A stretch of 64,000 bases of DNA from Diabrotica undecimpunctata (taxonomy: Eukaryota > Arthropoda > Insecta > Coleoptera > Chrysomelidae), in contig NC_092810.1 of NCBI RefSeq assembly GCF_040954645.1, positions 76,664,660 to 76,728,659 of the forward strand, given 5' to 3'. A program made the position numbers and the translations under genes. The notes below the pieces were generated by a model. The model did no database searches and was not told the DNA's origin. It saw only the letters and a list, made by a program, of their open reading frames with translations. Of this stretch, positions 30,708-42,700 are shown piece after piece. Every line of letters begins with the position of its first letter. Positions within the stretch are counted from its first letter, which is position 1.

Positions 30708-33700
30708 TTTTAAATAAATAAATATATAATAGGTATATAAATAATTAAATAAAAAATATATACATATATAAATTTTACATACATAGTCCTTGATTTGATT
30801 GGTGTAGTGAACCTCAGAATAATTACTAAGGTTTTTAGCATAAACTGTGTCCTCATCTGGTATTCTTATGTCGATATCTAATATAATGATAGAGATGCAG
30901 GAAGCATTGCATACTTCATTTATTGTAGCGAAGTAGTCACATTACTAGTAGTAGTGCCTCGTTATGATCATCTTTTTGAAATTACCGCCTTTTTTTCGTA
31001 GTCAAACTAAATGGCGTTTCTTGATCGTGAGGTGTCTGGATAAAAATCGGTTACACATTATAAAGCAAGAGCTTGTTGATTTCTCTTTCTTTGTTACAAG
31101 TTCAAGAGACAACGTCGTGAATACGCTAGTAACCATTTTCTTTTCCTTTAATTTAAAACAATGTAGCCATACCACGCTACCTAAAGTTAAATATAAATTT
31201 TAAGAACGATCATTAAATCATACTATTAGTGTTTTGGGATTCTGTCTGTCCTCCATGTTAGAAAGTACAACATGTCAGAACTTAACTTTCATATAATTTA
31301 AGTATGAAACTGAGAAAAACATTCTTGTTCAGGAGAAATACACAAGTACATATTGCATTTTGTACAATACAATCTGGGCTTCTTAGTTCATCCAGGGTTT
31401 CAGCAACGCATGTAAGAATTTCTATTGCTGACAGAGCATATTGGCCAATGATCAGTACTGGTTTTTCTTACATCTATAGGCGGTAACTGGACAACTTTAG
31501 ATTTTTTTAGTGGAATTATGGGTTCTTCATCTTCAGATGTCGCACTAGCTTGTCTCCCGCTTGTAGGCTTGCTACGCAGAGCTAGTGACCTTCCAACATA
31601 AAGCTTAAATTCCAGTAAATCCATTATCTTTGATCTCTTATCCCCAAACGCTGCACTATCCTGACGATACTCTATATACGAATTGGTCAATGCAAGATTA
31701 ATAAAGTGAGAAGAGACATGTAGAGGCCATTTTTTTAATACACATACATATTCTATAATATAAAATAAATCTGTCACACAAATCCACGCCTCCCATTTAC
31801 TGATGTATTTAGCAATTGTATTTGGATAAGGCACCAGAATGTACTTTGATTTTTTTTATCTCATCTTAGTACGTCAGCCAATGGCAAATAACCTGCAGAT
31901 GTAGAAGCCATTGTCACAGATCTATTGTCCATCTATTTCAAAATAGATACTTTATTATCACCGCATACCCATTCTTCATGGGACGTTCTGCCTTCTTTTA
32001 GTAAAGCAGAATATTTTTTTAATTTGCTCCCAAGTAGGTACTGGTGGAATTAGATTATTCATAATGGTACCAAGACCAAGTATTTCTTTTTCTAATAAAT
32101 AATCGAGTAAAGTAATGGAGGTGAAATATCTGTCAAAGTAAATTGTTGTTCCTGGGCACAAGTTAGTCTACGATTTTTTTACGACAGAGCCTTCAGCGCC
32201 CAAGGATTTGTCATGAGCAGCATCAGGCTAAAAGTTTGCACCTTGATAAATAAAGAAATCCAAGACTAGCCCTTTTTTGGATTAAACACAAAATTCTTTA
32301 AACCTACAGAATTAGGTTTGTTCTTGACATACTATCGTAGACTAGTGGTGCCAGTGAACGGAATCATTTGTTCGTCGACTGACAACTCGAGAGATCTTCA
32401 AAGAGTGATACATTTACTTCGTACATATAGAATAGGCTGAACTTTCCAAAATTTATTTGTCTTTTTGGTCTCCTCTGAAGAGTAAACTGCACAGTTGTCT
32501 ACAACGTGTAAAAAAATTCGTAACTTGTAGATTCTATTTCGGAGAAGGAGAAGATGAGTAATAATAGGAATTTCAATTCCTTTCATGAAATAGAGACGTA
32601 AACGCGGTAATCCAAAAATTACCATCAAAATATGAATATCCGTTAGTTTCTTGAATTCCTTCCAAGTTGATCTTAGGTTTTTCTTTTCGTTTGCTCGCAT
32701 AGCTCGTGTGTTACTTGTTGAAGACAAGTTTTCCCAAAACTGACCAGGAAAATACTTAGAAAAATAATCCAATGGTGTCCAGAATTCGTGATATTCGTTA
32801 GCTGTCTGTGTATCGGCGACGTCGAAATCTTGAGTTTTAAAAATATTTTCAGTTCACCTATTCTTAATATCATCTATTTGTTCCGTTTCTTGGAGTTTCT
32901 CCCAACGCCGTAAACGAGTATGATCGGCAGAATCGCACTCCGAATCTGAATCATTTTCTAAATTATTATTAGGGCATTATTTTCGTTTTCATGAAAAACA
33001 TTTGAAAGATTTTCAGAAACATTTTCGTTTTCGCTACAATTATTATCGCTATCTTCACTGAGGAAAAAATCGCTATCTGCCAAAATAGCCTCCAATTCGT
33101 GTTTTGTCAATATTCTTTTTCTATCTGTAACTAAACGTAAAAAACGTGAGTATGGTAACCTATTTTTCTATTTTGCTAAGTCCCAATGTCCAGAATAGTT
33201 GACAAAAAGTTCAGAGGACCTCTGACGTGACCAGTTGTAATTATTTTCTAATATATATTTACCACAAATACGTCCAAACATCAAGTAAAAAAGTACATTA
33301 AAAACAATCAATATTTTAAAGTACAGAAAAAAACTACAACTTACTGTATTTTTGTGGAGCCGCCACAATAACCTCACAAGTTTAACCACATGTAACAACA
33401 AACTAACGAAGTAGGCGCTATTGTCAAATTTTTCAAATGAGTAAATTTTACTGATAAATAGGAAGTCCAATAAGCTGCAATATAATACGCAGCGATACCC
33501 AACCCGAATAGTCACCGTGTAATAAATTAGTAAACATTGTCCAGCTGGCTGCACCTATGGACTTAGGAGGATACTGTTTGATTACACAATTTTTATATAC
33601 TTCTGTTCTTTGCAAATTTAAAAAAAAACTTGAAGCTGAAAGATATCCTCTGTAATTTTCTCTATGGATGTAAGCTCATTTAATTACTTTTAGATGAACT

Positions 33701-36700
33701 GATGGTGTGTATGGATTCATATACGAAACATCTCCAATAAACGATGAAGTAGCAAGATCCTTTTGTTTTTCTTCTTTTTTTATATTCTTTAATGTAATTA
33801 TATAAATTACATAAAGTCTGAGAAAATTTATAGTTTTTATATAGCTGAAACATTTATGGTAAAATAGGTTTAAACATTAATCAACGCACTAGTTCTTTAT
33901 TGCAGTTCGAATTTCTTTACCATGATAATTTCCTGCTTTAGTGTGGTTACTTTTTATATGTTTCTATTATTAAATTAAGTGGTGTTTAAAGATTAAATCA
34001 TTGAAAAATGGTGGAATATGGATCTGCAAATAGTAATTTTTATATTTATGTTTATTCCATGTCCATTAAAGCTGCTCATCGTAATCCGAGGATTAATTCT
34101 CATATCCGATATTTCCACTTGACTTCGTTTTTTTTATTTATTATTTCCTTCTGATGTTCGTACTTCCTGCTTCATCTTAATAATCATTTCTACAGTTGCT
34201 ATTTTTTATATTTCTGTTTTATATCTACTAATACTTTTTTTATAAGCGTTATGTTATTATTGAATTTTAAATATTTATGTTATAATAATTGTAATTACAG
34301 ATTTGTGTTATTTTTAGCAACAATTTATCGCCGAAATACTTCGATGGAGGGCCCAATGCACCTCCGACCACATTCTTTTTACTTTACTAAATAGTAAAGG
34401 AGCAGTAGCTAAAGTTCTGTCGTGTTCTGAACTGCACAAAAAAGCAGAAAGAATTGGAAATTTGCTTGTAGAAAAAGGAAAAATTAATACAGGCGACCAC
34501 GTAGCTCTTATATTCCCGCCTGGTCTTGATTTAATATGTGCTTTTTATGGATGTTTATACGTTGGTGCTGTACCAGTTACGATTAGACCTCCTCATCCAC
34601 AGAATTTGCAAACAACTCTGCCGACTGTTAGGTATAATATGGCTTCAAGTAGATTTAGTTTTTATATTAACGATTATTAATAAACAGCGTTATTTAATAA
34701 TTCCTATTTTGTTTTTAGGATGATCGTCGATGTCTCGAAGTCTGTTCTAGTGATCTCAATTCAGGCTGTGATCAAACTCCTTCGTTCAAAAGAAGCCAGC
34801 AATGTTGTCGATATTAAATCATGGCCGTTAATTTTGGATACCGACGATATGCCTAAGAAAAAATTACCAGTGCCATATAGAGCCCCTACAGCCGAAATGA
34901 TGGCATATTTAGATTTTAGTGTTTCCACGACTGGCATGCTCGCCGGTATAAAAATGTCTCATGCAGCCGTTACGAATCTATGCAAAAGTATGAAACTAGC
35001 ATGTGAGTTGTATCCAAGTAGGCACATCGCTTTGTGTTTAGACCCATATTGTGGCCTAGGATTTGCTCTTTGGTAAGTTCACATATTTCGATTGTTTTTT
35101 ACTTAATAGTCTATTATTTCTAAATTTAATAGTTAAAAAGTTCTCAGCTCTTATCATATTTTATACTGATTAACTGCAGATGCAATATTATATTGCTAAT
35201 ATTTTTATTAACACTTCTTTTTCTTCAGGTTCCTTCTCCTATCGGAGGTTGGAAATCACCATCGCTACTTTAATTTTATTGGCCGCGCTTCTGAATAATT
35301 TTAATGAGCTACAACCGAACCACTCTCTCAAATTTCTTCTTCTTCTTCTTTAGATGCAAATCCACTAATGGATGTTAGCGATCACATTTTCCATTAATTC
35401 TCTATTTCTTGCAATATGTATCAGAGATTGTATGTCGTTAATCCCTGTCCATTGCCTTATGTTTCGGAGCCAGGACATTTTCTTGCGTCCCATTCCTCTC
35501 TTGCCTTCAATTTTACCCTCGATTATAAGTTGGAGGAACTGGTATTTTTCATTTCGCATGATGTGACCTAGATACGCCGTTTTCCTTTTCTTGATGGTTT
35601 CGAAAAGTTGGCGTTCTTGGTTTATTCTTTTAAGGACATCTATATTTGTGATTTTCGCTGTCCATGGTATTTTTAGGATACGGCGATAGAGCCACATTTC
35701 GAAAGCTTCTAATCTGTTTATATCCCTCGTTTTGAGTGTCCAGCCCTCTACGCCATATAGCAGCACTGACCACACGTAGCACTTAGTAAACCTTAGTCTC
35801 AGTTGAAGATCGAACTCTGAACAAGTCAGTACCTTCTTGAATTTTACGAAAGCTTGTCGAGCTTGCTCAATGCGACATTTTACTTCCCTGTCCGATGCCC
35901 AGTCTTTAAAAAGCCACGATCCCAGGTATTTAAATTTACTCACTCTTTCAATGGACTTAGTATTCAGTGTTATGGTGGAGTTTTCAAGTGCATCCAAGTT
36001 TCTGGAGATGATCATAAATTTGGTTTTTTTTGGTATCAAATTTCTTAGCCAGGATATTTTGCGTCGTTCTGGATTTCTCTTCCCTTGTATCTTCCCTTGC
36101 ATAATTAACCTAAGTAATACGTACTTCTCGCACTACTATTAACACTTACAATATCTTTATTTACTATGTAGTTATATAAAAATTACAAAACAATAGCGTA
36201 GTAGCATCCCAACAAATCTCATTAGTAAATTATAGTAACGTACAATAAATGATTTAACTGTCGTAAAATAAAATAGAAATAGTTTCAAAAAACCAATAGT
36301 GCTGAATTTAACTTAACCTTTTTTAACAGCGCCAGTTTATATTAACATTTATAGCAGGGTAAACTATTATGTTTAGGCCTTAAAACAACAATAATAGATC
36401 GAGTCATAAACTTTAACTGACTAATAGAAATTTGTAATAGTATAAATTTAAAGCAAAATGTAATTTTGTTATCTTTTAGGTGTTTAAGCAGTATCTACTC
36501 TGGTCACCATTCTATTCTGATTCCACCATCCGAAGTGGAAATTAACCCCGCTCTTTGGCTTACTGCCGTTAGTCAATACAAAGTTAGGGACACGTTTTGC
36601 TCTTATGGAGTCATGGAACTATGCACAAAAGGTCTTGGCTCATCAGTCAATCAGCTCAAAACCCGTGGCATCAACTTAGCGTGCGTTAGAACTTGTGTTG

Positions 36701-39700
36701 TAGTAGCCGAAGAACGACCAAGAATTAATTTAACTACTAGTTTTTCAAAATTATTTAGTGCGTTAGGACTTAGCCCGAGAGCTGTTTCTACGTCATTCGG
36801 ATGTCGAGTCAACGTTGCTATTTGTTTACAAGGTGCTTCTAGTCCTGAACCGTCAACTGTTTATGTAGATTTGAGAGCTCTTAGAAACGATAGAGTAAGC
36901 CTAGTCGAAAGAGGTAGTCCGCATAGTTTGTGTTTAATGGAAAGTGGAAAATTATTACCCGGAGTCAAAGTTATTATTGCCAACCCGGAATCAAAAGGAC
37001 AGTGTGGAGATTCCCATTTGGGAGAGATTTGGGTACAAAGTGGTCATAATGCGAGTGGATACTTTACAATATATGGGGATGAAAGTGAATACGGAGATCA
37101 CTTTAATGCCCATTTAGTTACTGGTAAGTATATCGAATGAATCAAGTGTAACTTGGTAGTTAGGTAATTTAACACTATGTTTTATAATACTTCCCACAAA
37201 TTCGATTCATAAAGGAAAACTCACCAGAAAGTCGTTCTAACATATCAATTCAGTGCTAGTATTTTTCAATCGTTTCATTATAAAAGGTACAAATCTACAT
37301 ATATTTATTACAATTCGTAGCCTTTTTCCAATTTTTCTTTCAAATTTCGATGTACGTCAGGGATAATCTTTCTGCTTCGTAGGGAGGCAATCTTCTGAAA
37401 ATAAGATCTTGACGAAAATTCATTTGTCATCCAGTGATCATCATCGATAGAGAATAACCGGTTGCTTCGTGTTCGGAACTTCTATAGGCTATCAGGAATA
37501 GGGAAATTAAAGTATCCCAATCTTTTTGATTATCAGTGACAAATATTGAAAAATATTGACAAACAGTTCTATTATGTCTTTCGATCATTCCGTCTAATCG
37601 CGGATGGAGAGGCGTAGTGCGAGTTTTTTTAATACCCAAGATTTTTATTAATTCTTACCATAATTCGGATTTAAAATTTCGTCTTTGATCAGAATGTAAC
37701 TCTAAAGGAACTCTAGGTCTTGGGTCTTGATACAACGTGTGTTATGAATACTTCTGCTACTGTAGTCGCTTCTTGAGTAAGAACAGGTGTAATTTTATAC
37801 CATTTTGAAAAATAATCCATTGCGACCATTAAGTACTTCCTCTCTTTTTCATCGGAAGTGGACCGACAATATCCACTGCAAGTCGCTCTCCGAAAAGATA
37901 TTGTCCCATTTTACCACGAAGTCTGTTCTAGGACCTTTTCTACCATTACATAAATCGCATTTCTTACACCAATCTTCTACATATTAGCGACAATTGAGCC
38001 AGTGTTCTTTTGACTCCAAAATGTTCTTCAGAAAGGCTACTGCGAAGTTCTTGCAACAAAGCAGTATCACTTGTTGAACTGTACGTACTCCATAGGGACT
38101 TTCTCACTTTCGATATAATAGACCACTGGAAAGGTACAGAAATTCCCATTCCACCCAGTACACACCTTTATAATTCCACTGTATTTGGTTATTTCCTGCC
38201 AAATAGGTCTTACTTCATTTTTAAGACATACTCGTATGACTTTTAAGTCGTTATCTTTCTTTTGACTCTTTTTAAGGTTTTCCAGATAAGTCTAATCATT
38301 ATCTTTTTCCTGTTTAACTGTAGTGGTCTTTTACAGTACTGGCATTGTCGTTTCAAATAGGGTCGCCTAGACAGAATATCGGCGTTGCTATGGAGACGCC
38401 GATAGTTTCGATGTCAGGTTATACTATTGTAGTCTCTCTATCTACCGGCAACTTGTCCTTCTGTCTTCTTAAAATTAATTATCAATTTCTTATATAGCTA
38501 GAACCTCTTTTCTGGTAACGCAATAATTCTTTTCAGCCTTTCCTATTGTTTTACAAAAATATGTTCTTCGCCTTCCTGTTCTTGTGATAATACTACGTCA
38601 TGCTGAGATGCATCACAATCCCACAGAAATTTGTCATCTTCTCGTGGATAGGCTAGGATAGGTATTTTTGTAAGTCGTTTTTTACTCTTCGAAGGCATTT
38701 TGACCGATCTCCAGTCAAATTTAATTTTGTTTTCACTTAGTCGATAAAGGGGCTTAGCAATGCGGCCAAAATCTTTCATTTTCGGTAATATGGAAAGACG
38801 CCAACAAAACCTCTAATTTCCTTTTTATTCTTGGCTTATGCCAATCTTGAATAACTGAAATTTTTTCTGGGTCGGTTTTAATTCTTTCTACTGAAACGAT
38901 ATTGCCTAGCTAGTACGCTTCCCTTTAAATTAGTGAACATTTCTTATAATTTAGCTTTAAACTGGAATTTCTTAATCTGTTAAATACCTCACTTAAGTTT
39001 TTCAGATGCTCATCAAAGGTTTTGGACATAATCATTATATTATCAAGATATACTAAACATGTTTTCCGGATTCTTAAAATCATTTCCATCAGACGTTCAA
39101 ACGTAGCTGGAGCATTACAAATACCAATGGGTAGAACCTGAAACCTGTAGAGACCACGGCTGGTTGAAAAAACTATTTTATCTCAATCATCAATCTAGAA
39201 TCGAAAACCATTTAGCACCTGATAAAGTGTTTATTGTATCATCTATTCGTGGCACTGTCTTTTTGTGTACCTTGGTTTAATCATCTGTAGTCTACACAAA
39301 AGCGAGTAGATCCATATTTCTTGGTTACTAAGACTATTGGGGAAGACCAGGGGCCTGAAACTTGTTCGATATCTGCATTTATCATGTCTTGTATTATATT
39401 TTCAACTTCTTTTTGTCTAGCAAATGGTAATCTCCACGGGGCTTGACGAATTTATCTTGCATCTTCAGTATAAATTCCATGTTTAACTAGACCATGTACG
39501 GCATGTAAATTTCTCGGAATCAAGAATGTCGTAGTTTTCATTTTCATAAATTCTTTAAATTTTTCTAATTCTTCAGTTGTTAAGGGATCAATATATTTAA
39601 TGTTTTTTCACGAGGCTAGCGTCTACTGAGTAACTTGAAGCTGTATTCTTTTTCAAATATTTTTCCCACGTGCTTATTTTTTCTATTGTGGTACAGAATG

Positions 39701-42700
39701 CTATTTGTTGTTTTTTCTTCAATTTGAAAGTTGCTAATTAGACAAATTAGCAACTCTTACTGGAATCAGCGCATCTACGTGAACGAGGCACCTGGCTATC
39801 AAAATTCCGTCACTAACGAGTGTCTCGCTTTCCACATCGCCGAAATGTAGACTTTTAGGTTTTTGACTCAGTCTCGCCAGGACGATACTTTCAGAATTTT
39901 GAGGAATCTCTGTATCCTCGCTCACTATAACTCATACTTGAGGTATCGATTCTTCCAAATTTAGGACAACTTTTTAATTTTCAATAAACAAAATTTTATT
40001 TTCAAGATCTACGATAAATTTGTTCTGCATAATATCCATCCCAAGAACGCATTTATCTTTAATATCGGTTGCAAGAAATAGGTGTTTTATCAAGGTAGTA
40101 CCAATCTGTATGGTTGCCGTTATCTCTCCATGAATTGGAATATTGTGACCTGAAGCTGTCTCAAGAACAAATTTTATTTTAGTTAGGTGTTCCATTCGGC
40201 AATCCGGTTCGAATAACGGATCTGGTTCCACCGGTATCAATAATAAAGGTGCCTTTTTGATTGTCAACGTAGCCCTTAAGTAATGAATTCTGTTCATTTT
40301 TATTTAAAGTATAAGTCCAAATTTGGGGGCTTTTATTAGATATAATCGACGCATGTCCCTTAGTGTTGACTTTTATTTGTTTCCCTGGATATTGTTTGAA
40401 TATCTGTGGTCACTTGTGGAAGATCGATTTCTTAGAGACCTATCTTTACTAGTATTTCTAGTAGTGAGATTAGTGCTCCATTTAGCATTTTGTGATATTG
40501 CAATCGGAGAGCTTGTTGCATTTCGATATACTGTAGTCCATCTATGAATGTCCGTATACCAATTTGTTCCAGAAAATCTTTAGATGCCTGGGGTACGCCA
40601 AATGCAATAATCTTTTAATATCGGCTTCAAATCCTTGCAGGCTTTCAGCTGACTTTCGAAAAACTGCTTTAGTTCCTGCTGGCCGTATTTTGTCTCTAAA
40701 TCTTAAACGACACAGAGGGATAACTGGGTGCATCCTGAAAAAGAAATTGCAAGAGGGTTGGTGCCTATCCTCGAAGCGACACTACCAAGGGAGTTACAAT
40801 TTCTTTCTCAGTCCAGCCATTTGCTCTAGCTACAGGTTCGAATTGAAAACGATAACTTTCCAATCCTGTTTGACTATCGAATACAGGTGGTTTAAAATTT
40901 TGCTAGTTCTAATTGTGCCTGGTTCATTTGACGACGGACGATGATGAAGCTGTTTGTTCACATTCGGCATCAGTTCCGGAAACAATATTAGATAAAGAAG
41001 CTTGGGTAACAATTTTTAACTCAACTAGCTCAACTGTTTGTCTTTCTATATTAGATGTAAAGTCGTTATGATGTTGTACTATATTATTTTCTAAATTGTT
41101 TTGTTTTTGTATTAATTTATTTTCCAAATCGGGTTTTATATTGTTCCGTTGTTATTCTATTTTTTCTATTCTACTAGTAATTTGACTTATTTCTAACTTA
41201 AAATTTTCGTGAATTTGGGATAAACTATTTATGATTTCTACCTCTACTTGTCTACGCCTCCCCCACATTTTTTCGACTTCTTGCCCAAGCTTCTCTTTTT
41301 TATTTTCCTCTTCTTGTCTTCTTTTCCTCTTCCATTTTTAAAAACCATGCGTGGGGTCCAGGCATATCTATTTCTTTATCAAATTTAATAGAGCTTGTAT
41401 TAACCATCAACAATTATATAATATGTTTTCATTCCCACCGCTGTGACCAATGTTACACTTCTTTAAAATCAATTTATTCAAACACCAACAACAATACAAT
41501 ACTTGCTTACCACTTTTACACAATGGCAGCTATTAACTTCAAAAACTCAATTACTACTGCTCTCTAACTGTCAGCTTTCTGTGGATATATACATTTTGTG
41601 ACGTTCCAGACATAATTAGACATTTCGGGATTTTGCGTTGACATCTCTAACATTCTACATTTTTTTAATACTTTTTCTTTTAAGTCAAAGGACTTTTTCT
41701 ATATGGAATAATTAGCACGAAACAGTCGTAACAATATAATTCAATAATTTTGTTTTTAGTCAAACAATTGGTATGAGCCAAATATTTAATAATTGTAGTC
41801 TTATTAGCTTTTCATAAAAAATATCAAAAAAATATTAAAAAGTATAAACACTTTCAAGTTTTTGTACACTGCGAGCATTGCTTAAATATAGGATTTAAAA
41901 GCACTTTATTCAGTCTTTTTATATTTATAATAATTCTTTAAACTCCACAAGGAAATTACAGTGGGTAATCAAATTATTAGAGCCACACCATAAAATTTTT
42001 GTTTTTGTTTAATAATGATAATTGAGCTGTAAAACATATTTTTGTAGTTAATTCTGTTTTACTGTGATTTAGAACCTAATACAGTTTACAAATCTTAAAA
42101 AAGAAACGAGTTATTACATGAAAACACTTAAAATTATGCCTTAATCCTAATAGGTAATTGGTAGTGTCACTCTTTGCAGCACCTTCTTGGCATATTTTCT
42201 ATGCATTTCTGGCAATTTTCTTAAATTGTTTCACTCCTGTGCCATACTTATATTAAACGCTCGATCAATTGATGCTTTATGGTTTTGATTTCATTAAATT
42301 TGTTTTTGTCATGCATAAACTTAAAACTCTTATTCAGAAATCACTCCTGGACCTGGGGAAGCATTTGTGTTTGCAAGCATTTGTGTTTGCAGTATTCTCA
42401 AATACTGGTCCTGCCGCATTGTTCCTTCGATAATATCGAGTCTACCAGTTCCTTGACTGCTTAATGATAGACCACACCATGATGCTTAGGGGGTGCTACA
42501 CCGTCCTTACAATACAATTTGCTTTGTCTGTTCCCCAGCTCTTCTCCTCACAAATTTATCTCTATCCATGAGGATCTGCACGGTAGATTCGTAGAACAAA
42601 CCTGAAATATTAATATTATTTAACTGTAGACTACATAAAAGAAAAACAATGTTAAGTAATGTTATTTACCTGATTCCAATCATCAATGGTCCAATATTTA

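Noticed and set aside
33699..33732. Active hammerhead ribozyme
   Set aside because: The core is CTGATGG and stem III ACAU is not self-complementary; kept only as a decayed pseudo-LTR remnant.
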